Notes: a model not told the origin generated them from the sequence alone. Positions 42,360-51,834 are shown, counted from the first letter of the stretch. The stretch is DNA of 64,000 bases from Methanoregula sp. PtaU1.Bin051 (GCA_002067895.1 MVRE01000017.1:1-64000); one strand, 5' to 3'. Program-made: numbers and translations.

Positions 42360-44343
42360 TGTACACCTCTGTAATTTTAAAAATTATTGTGGAGAACACA
42401 TAATTGACTTATCCTCAAATGGCGTCCATCAAAAAAACATTATCCTGATAGGCGGTTTAAATGGTGCCGGAAAAACCACGATTTTTGAAGCAATTAAAAT
42501 TTGTTTATTTGGAAAAAATTTTAATGGGAAAAATTTGTCGAAAACTCAGTATGATCGACTGGTTCTATCTTATAAAAATCAAACTTCAAATAGACAAAAT
42601 GACGATAGATTCTTTATTCAAATAAAAATTGAATTGGATGATGTATTCCCAGTCTATACAATAGATTTACACCGTGAATGGTTAATTCATGACAATAAAG
42701 TCGAAGAAAAATTTGTAATTTTACGTAATAGCTATCCACTTGAGATAATAACTCAAGAATATTGGGAAGATTTTATTAAAAAATTAATTCCTCCTTATAT
42801 CTCAGATTATTTCTTCTTTGATGGAGAACGAATACGTGAATTAACAATTGGAGATAAAGCCGAATCAATTCTCCATGATTCGATCAGAGATTTGATTGGA
42901 TTGAAATTATATGAAACATTGATTAATGATCTAGATTCTCTCCAAAGTAAATTGAAACAAAAAAATATCGATAACGAAGCCACTTTAGAGACATTAAAAC
43001 AAATACAGATGGAAAGCGAGAAGATGCAAAATGAAATTGAAAAAAAGGAAACTCAATTACGGAACGAGGCATTAAAAATTTCACAATCTACTAATCATAT
43101 TAATGAAATTGAGGCAGATCTACATAGAAAAGCTGGAAAGATTGCAAAGAATCGAGAGAAGATTCAAGGCGATCTTACTAATCTTAGAGACAAGATTGAT
43201 AATTTAAATCGTGATATTATCAAATATTGCGATTATGTTCCTTTCGTAATTACATCAGAATTGTGTAAAAAAGTAGTTAAACAGATGATACTAGAAAAAG
43301 AAATCAAAGAGAGTTTAACTAATAAAAATTTTCTAGAACAGATCAATGAGTCCCTATTAAAACGACTTGAACAGAACTCTCAAAAACAGCTTAATGAAAT
43401 ACAAATCAAACTTTTAAAAAATGAAATAAATTCCATTTTCTCTGATATGACTCAAAATTTAGTATCGATAAGTAAAAAGCCCTTAATTCATGACCTTACG
43501 AATTCAAAAACTGAATATTACATCTCTTTTTTTTCAAATATTGAAAAGAAAGGAAAAACAGAATTTAGTGATAAGCTTCGACAAAGGGAACAACTTATGC
43601 TGAAAATAAGGAAATATGAAAAAGAATTAAAAAAATCACCGAATGACGATTTAGTAAAAACACACATAGAAGAGATCTCCAGAGAACGAGCAATTATCGA
43701 ACTATCACAAAAAAACATTTCAGAAATTGAGAAGGAACGATCTGAATTACGAGAGAAGATCAATCAACTCAATGAACAGATAAGAATTCTTGAAAATAAG
43801 TCTGTATGTGCTATTGAAGATAAATTGAAAATTGATGTTTGTCGAAAAATTTCGACCTCTCTTGATGAATTTATTAAGGTAATATTAGCATCAAAAACGG
43901 AAGAATTAGGCCGCACCGTAACTCAAATGTATCGGAACCTAGCTAATAAAGAAGATTTAATTAGGGAAATAAAAATCGATTCCACTACGCTCACGCCTCA
44001 ATTGCTGAATGCGAAAGGGGAACTAATCAATAAAGATGAACTTTCGGCCGGGGAGAAAGAAATATTTGCTCTTTCAATTCTTTGGGGATTGTCAAAGTTA
44101 TCAAATAGTCAACTTCCTGTTATTGTTGATTCATTACTAGCGAGACTAGATACGAGTCATGTTGATAAAATTGTAAAAAATTTTTTCCCGAAAGCTGGAG
44201 ATCAGGTAGTTGTTCTTTCACATGATCGTGAGGTTGATGAAAATTTATACAGAAAAATTGTGCCATTTATTAGTAGAAGTTATCTGATCTCTATTGAAGA
44301 AAATGAGCGAGACAAGATAAAAAGAGGATATTTCTTTGAGTGA
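42346..44343 (+). CDS. dndD: DNA phosphorothioation ATPase DndD
   Basis: 665 aa SMC/Rad50-like ATPase. Walker A GGLNGAGKTT at 36-45, an internal YFFFDGERIREL, a central coiled coil (about 190-500), the ABC signature LSAGEKEIFALSIL and Walker B LPVIVDSLLARLD. DndD is thought to alter DNA structure during phosphorothioation. It lies in the order dndC-dndD-dndE, with overlaps at both ends, so the module is one transcript. Confidence 0.9.
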   Translation: MKILDVHLCNFKNYCGEHIIDLSSNGVHQKNIILIGGLNGAGKTTIFEAIKICLFGKNFNGKNLSKTQYDRLVLSYKNQTSNRQNDDRFFIQIKIELDDVFPVYTIDLHREWLIHDNKVEEKFVILRNSYPLEIITQEYWEDFIKKLIPPYISDYFFFDGERIRELTIGDKAESILHDSIRDLIGLKLYETLINDLDSLQSKLKQKNIDNEATLETLKQIQMESEKMQNEIEKKETQLRNEALKISQSTNHINEIEADLHRKAGKIAKNREKIQGDLTNLRDKIDNLNRDIIKYCDYVPFVITSELCKKVVKQMILEKEIKESLTNKNFLEQINESLLKRLEQNSQKQLNEIQIKLLKNEINSIFSDMTQNLVSISKKPLIHDLTNSKTEYYISFFSNIEKKGKTEFSDKLRQREQLMLKIRKYEKELKKSPNDDLVKTHIEEISRERAIIELSQKNISEIEKERSELREKINQLNEQIRILENKSVCAIEDKLKIDVCRKISTSLDEFIKVILASKTEELGRTVTQMYRNLANKEDLIREIKIDSTTLTPQLLNAKGELINKDELSAGEKEIFALSILWGLSKLSNSQLPVIVDSLLARLDTSHVDKIVKNFFPKAGDQVVVLSHDREVDENLYRKIVPFISRSYLISIEENERDKIKRGYFFE

Positions 44344-44351
44344 TTTTGCAT

Positions 44352-44723
44352 ATGTCAACAACAAAACTTAAAATTTCAATTTCATCTCAAGAAAAACTTG
44401 AACATCTATCTCTACGACTAGGTTTAAGGCCAAATATTATTTGTCGATTAGCACTTGGTCGGTCACTTTCAAATCCACAATCGGTGAGATCTCTTGAGCC
44501 TTCTGATTCTTCCGGGACTGAATTTAATCGTCATACATTAACAGGGGAATTTGATGAGATTTTTGAGATATTAATCTGTCAACATGAAGGACGAAAAATT
44601 GGAGAAGAGATGTATTTTCCTATTTTCTTTAGAAATCATTTAGAAAGAGGGATTGATTCACTATACAATGAATATCAACAGATCAATTCACCAATTAATT
44701 TCTTGCTTGGATTAGTAAAATAA
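44352..44723 (+). CDS. dndE: DNA phosphorothioation protein DndE
   Basis: 123 aa from ATG at 44352 (GTG at 44340 is an alternative overlapping the dndD stop). Pattern typical of DndE: KISISSQEKLEHLSLRLGLRPNIICRLAL, then GTEFNRHTLTGEFDEIFEILIC. DndE binds nicked DNA through a basic surface, and the small size matches. It closes the modification operon. The following 117 bp to the convergent gene end contains only A/T-rich sequence. Confidence 0.88.
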   Translation: MSTTKLKISISSQEKLEHLSLRLGLRPNIICRLALGRSLSNPQSVRSLEPSDSSGTEFNRHTLTGEFDEIFEILICQHEGRKIGEEMYFPIFFRNHLERGIDSLYNEYQQINSPINFLLGLVK

Positions 44724-44840
44724 GGAGTTTTTCCTTGAGAAAAGTCATATTTAATTTTAAAGTGATTTTTTGTATTGATGATTATTGCAATTTAAATTGA
44801 AGAGTGGTTTAAATATTTAGTTAAATTTGAGTGTCATATC

Positions 44841-45254
44841 TCACAGTCCCATCTCTGCTAATAAAAAGGTTGGGTTATCTACCTTGTTGAAATATTCTTC
44901 AGATATTTCCTTCAAACCTGCATTCGCAAACATTTCTACTATTTCGTAGACTTTATCCATATTTTTTATGATTTCAATATCTTTTAAATATGAAAAAGCG
45001 ACAGCTCGGAAAAATGTTTTATGTTTATCTTTTACTACAATTCCGATCCGGATTTGATTTTTTTGATTGATGGATTTTTTATTGAGTGGAATTGGTTCAA
45101 GTTGTTTTTTAACGGCAATACTGACAGCTAGAATAAACGCATCAAGATATGTTTCTGGGAACCAATTTTCATTCTCTTTTAGCTCTCCAACTAAATCCTC
45201 ATATTCTTTATCATAATCGAGATAAAGTTTGGTTGTATCATAGGGATCTAACAT
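44841..45254 (-). CDS. 137-aa hypothetical, last gene of the companion operon
   Basis: Helical, no recognised motif (YDTTKLYLDYDKEYEDLVGEL; IVKDKHKTFFRAVAFSYLKDI). The start overlaps the stop codon of the SMC-like ATPase (shared base 45254). It is the fourth gene of the minus-strand operon that converges on dndCDE, and its compact size suggests an accessory subunit of the proposed phosphorothioate-sensing complex. Function unknown. Confidence 0.7.
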   Translation of the reverse strand: MLDPYDTTKLYLDYDKEYEDLVGELKENENWFPETYLDAFILAVSIAVKKQLEPIPLNKKSINQKNQIRIGIVVKDKHKTFFRAVAFSYLKDIEIIKNMDKVYEIVEMFANAGLKEISEEYFNKVDNPTFLLAEMGL

Positions 45255-47242
45255 TAATTCACCTTAATCCGACTTTCTGTCGCTGTAATTTTATTAATAA
45301 TATATGTAGATCCGATGATGTTCTCGATATGAGGTTTGATACTAGTATCTTCTGTATCCGTCACAAATAATACTACTTGCCTTCCTTCCATCAGTTTCGT
45401 AAGATTTTTACCAATATTTTCAATGGGTTCTTGCGATACTCTTCCAAAAGGGCTGTCAAAAATGAATGGGATATAATTTCCAGTCACCTTCCCTAGCGAG
45501 CTCATGAATGCAATTCCGAGAACATGCCTCTGTCCTTGAGAGAGGCGATCTGATTGGATAGTAAAATTATTCGACGTTATTGCATCAATTTTCCAGCTAT
45601 CATCGATTCGTATACTATCCCAGTTTTGAGGATCCCAAATTAATTCTTTGAATTCGGTCGATATGTTTTCAGAGACGAAAGCAATAATGGATTTCTGGAC
45701 CTCGTTTTTTATTTCTTCAGCTGTTTGTTGGCTGATTCTTGCAAATTCGATTAATTCACCAACTTTTTCATGTTTTTTATCTTTCTTTAACAAGGTTTCT
45801 AATGCTGCTTTCTCACTTTCAACTGATCTCTTTTGAACAATGATACTATTTTCAGCTCGGTCCAATTCATGTTCTAAATCTCTGATCTCATCTTTGAGAT
45901 GATTCCAACGTGTGAATTTTTCATTAATATTATCGAACTCTTTCTCGATACCTTTTGGTAAAAATTTTCTTTCAGATGTGATGTCACTTGAAATTCTATT
46001 TATTGAAATTCCCTTTTCTTTGATTGCCGCTAATTTTTGAACTAAGATCACATTTTTTTCTTTGCTATCGGTAAGTGTTCTTGATATATCCAATCTGAAA
46101 TCTTGAACGAGTCGATTGAACTGTTTATCCGGGATGGTCTCCTGAATTTTTAGAAAATCTTGCTTTATTTCATCAGTAATTTCACGACCGCAAATACATT
46201 TTTTCTCGGGATCAGCTAGTATGAGCTCAATTAAATCAGGCGGGGTTCTCTTTGGTGGGATTTTTCCTTTTTTATCTAATTCCTCAAGCTCATGAAGAGA
46301 CCATTGTAATTCAGAGTCAATGAAAAAAACAGGAAGATTTTGGTTTAAGAATTCCTTTAATCCGATAAATTGTTGTTTTCTCTCCAATTCAAGATCATGT
46401 TTTTTTATCTCCAATTGTTTTATCGAATCAATTTTTGGTTTTAACTCTTCAAAAGATTCACATTCTTTTCGTAATGTATTCTCTAGACTATCTGCTTGTG
46501 TAATTCGTTGTGATAATTGGTCTTTCCAGGAAATTGCGGAATTTAAATTGTCTTCCGCTTTCTTGATTTTATTGCGTTGAGTTTCAATTTTATCGCCTTT
46601 CTTTTGAGGCTGTTTTGCCAGAAGGGAATTATACAGGTTATCTAGGTTCTCAATCACATTATCAATTAAATGAACATCGGATAATGCATTAGCATATGAT
46701 TCAATTCTTGACAAATTTTCTTTTTGAAATAATGTAGCGAGTTTTTCCCCATCTAAAAAGAAGAATCTTCTCGGGCCAAGAGGAATATAATTATCAATCA
46801 TTTTCTTAAAATCGCTTTGATTTAATTGTTTATGTTCATTCGTTAAAGGAGAAACTCTTGAAGCATGAAAATCTGGTTTTATCATCGTCGGCAATAATGT
46901 GCCATTGTTTCCTTCCTTTTTTACTTCGAAACGGATTATCCTTTTAATGTCATAGTCAAACTTATTCTCATAATCATCGATTGTAAAAAATTTTAATCTC
47001 ACGAACATTTCTTTCTCGTTATTCTGAAGAGCCTCTTTATTTACAATTTCTTTGAGATCTTCTGTTTTCGGTTCATCAAACAAACTCCAACATATTGCTT
47101 CGAAAATATGAGATTTGCCACTGGAATTTAGACCATAAATATAGGTAACAGGTTTATCAATTTCTGTTGAAAAATCAATTTCATTATCATCCTTAAACGG
47201 GCCCCAGTTTTTTAACATCACTTTTTCCAGAAAAATTTTCAT
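45254..47242 (-). CDS. SMC-like ATPase of phosphorothioation-linked restriction operon
   Basis: 662 aa. Walker A YGLNSSGKSHIFEAI near residue 40, long coiled coils interrupted by a hook-like CICGREI in the middle (about 345), signature LSQGQRHVLGIAFM and Walker B YIPFIFDSPFGRVS. It is related to DndD but clearly distinct, so the island has two SMC-type ATPases, one on each operon. The gene shares single-base overlaps with both neighbours. It probably powers the companion effector complex; nuclease residues are not evident in this protein. Confidence 0.85.
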   Translation of the reverse strand: MKIFLEKVMLKNWGPFKDDNEIDFSTEIDKPVTYIYGLNSSGKSHIFEAICWSLFDEPKTEDLKEIVNKEALQNNEKEMFVRLKFFTIDDYENKFDYDIKRIIRFEVKKEGNNGTLLPTMIKPDFHASRVSPLTNEHKQLNQSDFKKMIDNYIPLGPRRFFFLDGEKLATLFQKENLSRIESYANALSDVHLIDNVIENLDNLYNSLLAKQPQKKGDKIETQRNKIKKAEDNLNSAISWKDQLSQRITQADSLENTLRKECESFEELKPKIDSIKQLEIKKHDLELERKQQFIGLKEFLNQNLPVFFIDSELQWSLHELEELDKKGKIPPKRTPPDLIELILADPEKKCICGREITDEIKQDFLKIQETIPDKQFNRLVQDFRLDISRTLTDSKEKNVILVQKLAAIKEKGISINRISSDITSERKFLPKGIEKEFDNINEKFTRWNHLKDEIRDLEHELDRAENSIIVQKRSVESEKAALETLLKKDKKHEKVGELIEFARISQQTAEEIKNEVQKSIIAFVSENISTEFKELIWDPQNWDSIRIDDSWKIDAITSNNFTIQSDRLSQGQRHVLGIAFMSSLGKVTGNYIPFIFDSPFGRVSQEPIENIGKNLTKLMEGRQVVLFVTDTEDTSIKPHIENIIGSTYIINKITATESRIKVN

Positions 47243-47436
47243 TATACTCCCTCTTCATTCGGGGTATCTTTTTGAGGAAGGGCGTTTTTTAGATGCATTT
47301 CATACATTTCTGAAGTGGGCCTGTCATTGGGATTTAGTAAACCTTTTTCTTCCGCTTTATACAACTCCAATAAAAACATTCGAATTTTGGGATCAATGTG
47401 CTTTTTCTTAATTTCAGTTTTAAAATTATGAATCAT
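47242..47436 (-). CDS. 64-aa hypothetical in companion operon
   Basis: A small helical protein starting MIHNFKTEIKKKHIDPKIRM, with LLELYKAEEKGLLNP in the middle. It overlaps the helicase gene by 11 bp and its stop overlaps the SMC ATPase start, so it is certainly translated with them. It may be a connector between helicase and ATPase. No family is recognised. Confidence 0.7.
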   Translation of the reverse strand: MIHNFKTEIKKKHIDPKIRMFLLELYKAEEKGLLNPNDRPTSEMYEMHLKNALPQKDTPNEEGV

Positions 47437-49594
47437 TAGATTCCCCGTGAATCAATATATCCAGTCGTTGTAAAATAATGTTCTCATTCTCATAAGAGTT
47501 TAAAGCAGCCTCATTAAATTCTCTTACTCGGTCTAGTTCTTTCCGTAAAATTTTATCATGAATACGTCGTTCGTTTTCATTAAACGGAATATTTCTAATA
47601 TCAGGTGCAACAACAAGATCGTAAATATTTACAATTCCCTTTCCGTGATAGGTTCTCAGTAATCTACCTCTCCGTTGAATGAATTCCCGAGAATTTTTCG
47701 AGCTAGAAAGGAATATCCCTAAACGTAATGGAGGGATATCAACACCCTCATTCAGACATTTTATCGCAATGATTGCGTCAATAGTTCCTGACTGAAGTTT
47801 TGTAATCAATTGTTTTCGCTCTTCGTCTGGGGTTTTTCCGAGGAAAATTCCAACCATAATGTCATGCCGTTTTAGAATATTCTGGACAATCTGAATTTGA
47901 TCCTCATCTGTGTAAATCAGTCCAAATTTTAATTCTGACTTCAGATTCTTGACTAATTCTTCAAGTGCGGAATATTTAGCATTAGCATCTTTGATTAATT
48001 TCGCTCGTTTATTGAGAAGCAATGTTGTTTTTTCTTCATCTTTTTGATAATTAATTGCAATCGCTCTTGACAGTCTGATATATTCTTGAATTTCATTCGG
48101 ATTTAAATCGACAAATAGAATGTTATACCGGTATTTACACAAGAACCCTTCCTGCTGAGCTTGTTTGATAGAGAATGTATAGATCGATTTGCCGAGAAAA
48201 TCATATAGAAACTGAGTACCAATATCATCACAATACCGTATCGGTGTTGCTGTTAATCCTAATGTATGGACAAAATGGGTCTTTTGGAAACTATTCATAG
48301 TCTCTGAAGCCCCGAGCCAATGGGCTTCATCTGCGATTAGTAAGATGTTTTTTTCGTTGATCTTCTGAATTATCGGATGGACCTTTTTAATATATGACTG
48401 TATTGTGGATACGATGAAAAAATGATTACATTGGTAATTATTGAAGAGAAATGTGAAATCATCTAGAGAATTTTTTACACGCTTTACATTTGTTGATGAT
48501 GATATCAAGATTACATTATCTGTGTATTTTTGAATTTCCTGCCCCCATTGGGTGACCAACTGTTTACTTGGAACCAGAATAACTACACATAGGTTTTTCT
48601 TTTCCCGAAACAGGCAATACGATGACATTATCCCAACAAATGTCTTCCCTGATCCGGTTGCCATTTCTAGGATTCCGTTATAATTATTAGCGATCCATGC
48701 GTCAATTGCTTCTTTTTGGTACCACCGTAATTTTTTCAAGTCTTCAAAAAGAGCCGGTTTAAAATTATAATCTAATCCTGCAATTTCATTTGAATCAATG
48801 TCAATTATTTCCTGCACTTTTGGTTTTCTAGTTTTATCCCTAAGAGGCCAGGTAAAATCGATGTCATCAAAATTCGCAGGAGCATAGCGAATTAATTTTT
48901 GATTTACCGCTTCAGGGATATTATAAACTTTCAATCCCTGAGCTTGATTATTCCAGAATTTTTCAAATTTATCAACATCGCTTTGGAATCGTTCCTTATC
49001 GGTTTCAATCCATCCTTTGAACACTTTAAATTCTTCAAAATTCTGCGTCCACGCTTTTGCAGTTTCGTTGATAGATCCGCTGAATGAGATCATATCACCA
49101 TTTTTATCTTTCATTATCCCGACTTTCTGATGAAAGATCGCACTCTGCTCTACTTTTTCAGCATCCATTGGCCGATTGTTTTTATCATAAACAATTGCGA
49201 TTTTAATTTTCAATCTATCTTTAGCAATAAGCCAACCAAGTGCCTTGACATGATTTGATATGATTATGTCTTCAATATTATCGAAATCTTTGATCCCTGA
49301 TCTTTCAATTACTTCAAGAGGGTTGAGAATTCCTTCATTTATTGCCTCAACATCCTCTTTAGTAAGGATTGCTCCTGCAATCAGCTCCATTTGGCCGTTG
49401 TTTTCGAGAAGTCCTTTAATTCCTTTTGCTGCGATTGCTAGTGATTTTGAGGAGAAGAAGCCGGCAATTCGTTTATATTCTATTGTTTTTTGTAATATAG
49501 GAATGTAAAAATCATTGAGGAGATCGTCTTTATCGGATGAATAATTCCCATCAAGTGAAATTTCTCGAAAACAACAACCTCTATCTTCATGCAT
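47426..49594 (-). CDS. PLD-nuclease/SF2 helicase fusion
   Basis: 722 aa. The N-terminal phospholipase D-like domain has HQK at 155-157 with SGSINE at 172-177. The SF2 helicase domain follows: ATGSGKT at 312-318, DEAH at 422-425, LTATP (about 450) and a C-terminal QRRGRLLR. Such PLD-helicase fusions act as DNA-cleaving or translocating effectors in restriction systems. A TATA-like GTTATATTAG lies close upstream of its ATG, but the IS element begins only about 36 bp upstream. It is the first gene of the operon facing dndCDE. Confidence 0.88.
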   Translation of the reverse strand: MHEDRGCCFREISLDGNYSSDKDDLLNDFYIPILQKTIEYKRIAGFFSSKSLAIAAKGIKGLLENNGQMELIAGAILTKEDVEAINEGILNPLEVIERSGIKDFDNIEDIIISNHVKALGWLIAKDRLKIKIAIVYDKNNRPMDAEKVEQSAIFHQKVGIMKDKNGDMISFSGSINETAKAWTQNFEEFKVFKGWIETDKERFQSDVDKFEKFWNNQAQGLKVYNIPEAVNQKLIRYAPANFDDIDFTWPLRDKTRKPKVQEIIDIDSNEIAGLDYNFKPALFEDLKKLRWYQKEAIDAWIANNYNGILEMATGSGKTFVGIMSSYCLFREKKNLCVVILVPSKQLVTQWGQEIQKYTDNVILISSSTNVKRVKNSLDDFTFLFNNYQCNHFFIVSTIQSYIKKVHPIIQKINEKNILLIADEAHWLGASETMNSFQKTHFVHTLGLTATPIRYCDDIGTQFLYDFLGKSIYTFSIKQAQQEGFLCKYRYNILFVDLNPNEIQEYIRLSRAIAINYQKDEEKTTLLLNKRAKLIKDANAKYSALEELVKNLKSELKFGLIYTDEDQIQIVQNILKRHDIMVGIFLGKTPDEERKQLITKLQSGTIDAIIAIKCLNEGVDIPPLRLGIFLSSSKNSREFIQRRGRLLRTYHGKGIVNIYDLVVAPDIRNIPFNENERRIHDKILRKELDRVREFNEAALNSYENENIILQRLDILIHGESNDS

Positions 49595-49691
49595 GATCTA
49601 ATATAACCTCATAATTTCTCTTAAATTCCGAAACCCCAAAGTGCTATTCTTTCGCATTCTCCTAGTTTTGCAATGGGAGGTCCATGATTTT

Positions 49692-50771
49692 TTAGCAATC
49701 ATGTAATCTCATTGAATGATTATAAAAATAGGGTCTTGTGTTAAATAACGCATCATCGATATCGTCCCATAATTCACTAAATTGTGTTGGAACGTAATTT
49801 TGAGGCCATAATCCTCTTTCAATACCCAATGGTTCCCACCAATATTGAACATAATCTTTCGAAAATTTTGCGGCTCTGTAGAATTCCTCAATGACAATCC
49901 GAATAGAGAATATTATCATCGCTCTTGAGAGGTTGTAAAGGATCACCTTGATTTTGATTTCCTTGACCTGGAGTCGGTATTTTCTAGCTTTAAGGGATTC
50001 TCCGAACTTTCTTTTCATGACGGAGAACACGGTTTCGACTTTATTCCGTTGATGGTATAGCTCCGGATCGAACAACACCCTCATTCTTCGGCGGTAATAA
50101 CCGGAGATCCGTTTCCTTTTTCTCTCCCGGATCGGGATGAGCGAACAAGAGTTCAGCGTATCCCGGATTAACCGGTGGATCTCTTCGGAATCGTATCCTT
50201 TGTCCATGAGGTAGAGGTCAGACTTTCTGGTTCTGTGAGATTGATTCAGGAGTTTTTCGGCGTGACGGATATCATGGACGGGATGCCGGGAGATCTTCAG
50301 ACCGGTGATAATCTGTTGATCAGTGTCGACGGAGATTGATGTTTTCAGGAACCGTTTTCTGGTCTTACCGGTTCCCCAGGAATAGTAGTGGCTGGCGTAT
50401 GAGCTGGTGAACCCGGATGAATCGACAGCGGTACAGGGTATTTTCTCACCCCAGTCGTAGAACATCTTCATGATCCGGTTGAGTAACCGCGTGAACGTGA
50501 ATGATCGGATCCGGTGACAGAACTTCTGGATCGTCGTGAAATGAGGAACTTCATCAAGATGGATCTTTTCCCGGAGAGAGTCCATGATCCCGGTGAGTTC
50601 AACGGTATCCCGGTAATCTTCAGCAAGATACTCTTTCAGGAGAAGGAGAATGAGTAACTGGTGTTGGGTATAGGTTTTTCTCGAAAATTTTGATGAGTAA
50701 AGGGGAATTCTGGAATCCCTGATCAGTCCGGAGGTCAATTCAACAAACCTGATATACCGGTTTGCTGACAT
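49692..50771 (-). CDS. DDE transposase (IS5/IS4-like)
   Basis: 359 aa. N-terminal helical DNA-binding part ([20 protein letters not shown]), then the catalytic triad: Asp in [10 protein letters not shown], Asp in [10 protein letters not shown] and Glu in [18 protein letters not shown], with the Y-x2-R-x3-E-x6-K order of DDE transposases of the IS4/IS5 superfamily. It appears intact. Its ribosome binding site (AAGGAGAC) is inside a hairpin that could limit its expression. Confidence 0.9.
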   Translation of the reverse strand: MSANRYIRFVELTSGLIRDSRIPLYSSKFSRKTYTQHQLLILLLLKEYLAEDYRDTVELTGIMDSLREKIHLDEVPHFTTIQKFCHRIRSFTFTRLLNRIMKMFYDWGEKIPCTAVDSSGFTSSYASHYYSWGTGKTRKRFLKTSISVDTDQQIITGLKISRHPVHDIRHAEKLLNQSHRTRKSDLYLMDKGYDSEEIHRLIRDTLNSCSLIPIRERKRKRISGYYRRRMRVLFDPELYHQRNKVETVFSVMKRKFGESLKARKYRLQVKEIKIKVILYNLSRAMIIFSIRIVIEEFYRAAKFSKDYVQYWWEPLGIERGLWPQNYVPTQFSELWDDIDDALFNTRPYFYNHSMRLHDC

Positions 50772-50777
50772 TATGTC

Positions 50778-50816
50778 GTCTCCTTATCGTTACTGAACAT
50801 AACAAAATAAGGAGAC
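50778..50816 (-). promoter_or_regulatory. Hairpin hiding the transposase ribosome binding site
   Basis: GTCTCCTTAT and ATAAGGAGAC form a perfect 10-bp inverted repeat with a 19-nt loop. On the minus strand the second arm contains the AAGGAGAC Shine-Dalgarno, about 10 nt before the ATG. An mRNA entering from outside the IS would fold and block translation, as known for other IS families. Confidence 0.6.
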
Positions 50817-50856
50817 ACGGTACCTTAGATCTTTCGGTCGTCGGTACAATTCGGTT

Positions 50857-51540
50857 TTAGATCGGGGTTTCTACAGAGCCTTTTTCATGATTCTTTTTAA
50901 GATTCCCTATCGCCGATTCGACGGCTTCTAGGCCTGCCTCTAGATAGATTATGCCAAAAATTGTCTCAAATTGTGATGATTTCAATCTCATGGATTTGTT
51001 CGGCGATTGGATCAATATTTCTGAATCATAGAGGTCGAGAAAATCCCATAATACCGCTTGGTGCGCCCCTTGGGTAATGAATTTCTTGGTGGAATCTAAT
51101 GTTCCCTTCGTTGGTATCGTATTCGGATTTTCAGGATGCCAGATGCTCTGAACCACTCCAAGTTCTATTGCGCTGTCACCAATGAATGCCAGAGTCATCA
51201 TAGTCTCCTTTATATCCTTCATCTCCAGAAAAAAAGTTGGAGGAACTTTAGTCTTTATTTTACCGGAAACAACGAGATTTTTCACTTCATTGAAAAAGGT
51301 TGAGATCTCTCTGTACAGGAAAAGGATAAGAAAGAGATTTGGATTTTTGAAATCGTATTGAGTACATTGTTCAATCCGCTGTTTTGAGACATTTTTTACT
51401 TGGTCGTATTTCGCATAAATGCTGTTGATATCATATACTAATCGTTCGGGCAAATTTTCATTTTTAAGAATGTCCAGATTTCTTTCAATTAAGTTCGCCT
51501 TCTTAATGAAAGACTGTGCCATAATCTCATAAAATTTCAA
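50857..51540 (-). CDS. Divergent RNase III-domain protein in defence island
   Basis: 227 aa. The first 95 residues are helical (NLIERNLDILKNENLPERL). Then TLAFIGDSAIELGVV (like the LGDxVLxL signature helix), KGTLDSTKKFITQGAHQAVL and SSQFETIFGIIYLEAGLEAVESAI (like the DxxEAxxGAxYLD helix). Asp of GDS and Glu of FET are kept; the first signature Glu and the second Asp seem replaced. There is no double-stranded RNA-binding domain. The last codons (GSVETPI) come from the IS end, so the C-terminus may be slightly truncated. AT-rich like dnd; probably once in the same transcription unit as the helicase operon. Confidence 0.65.
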   Translation of the reverse strand: MKFYEIMAQSFIKKANLIERNLDILKNENLPERLVYDINSIYAKYDQVKNVSKQRIEQCTQYDFKNPNLFLILFLYREISTFFNEVKNLVVSGKIKTKVPPTFFLEMKDIKETMMTLAFIGDSAIELGVVQSIWHPENPNTIPTKGTLDSTKKFITQGAHQAVLWDFLDLYDSEILIQSPNKSMRLKSSQFETIFGIIYLEAGLEAVESAIGNLKKNHEKGSVETPI

Positions 51541-51606
51541 ATCAATTCCCCCGCTTCATACGTGAAATAATTCCCGCTGCCGGAATTTTATCACCCGGAA
51601 TGATAA

Positions 51607-51834
51607 ATGGCATGTATGAACCCGCACTTCTTCACCGACTCCCACGACCTCTTCGAGCAAGATCCCATCGCTTGGGCCATGAAAAACCTGTCAGGAGATC
51701 TCTCCTCGTTCACCTTCGTGCCGATGATGACGGCGAACCGCCGGCCGCACAGGAGGGATGGTGCGGGCATGGCGAGCGTGAAACTCCGGGAGCGGTTCAA
51801 CGGCCTGCCGGGCGACGGTGCGGCGAAGCGGTAG
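51607..51834 (+). CDS. Small hypothetical protein
   Basis: 75 aa (or 72 from the ATG at 51616, MNPHFFTDSHDLFEQ). GC-rich codon use like the chromosome, so it lies outside the AT-rich island. The C-terminal half is Arg-rich (ANRRPHRRDGAGMASVKLRE). It may be a real small gene or the remnant of a larger one. No family is recognised. Confidence 0.45.
   Translation: MACMNPHFFTDSHDLFEQDPIAWAMKNLSGDLSSFTFVPMMTANRRPHRRDGAGMASVKLRERFNGLPGDGAAKR

Larger units (their letters stand above)
49630..50871 (-). mobile_element. IS5/IS4-type insertion sequence
   Basis: About 1.24 kb delimited by short inverted ends GAAACCCC (49630-49637) and GGGGTTTC (50864-50871). Similarity beyond these 8 bp is poor and no target duplication is obvious, so the exact ends are provisional. 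It contains one intact DDE transposase gene. It lies between the RNase III-like gene and the helicase operon, all on the minus strand, and supplies the last codons of the RNase III-like ORF. Confidence 0.6.
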
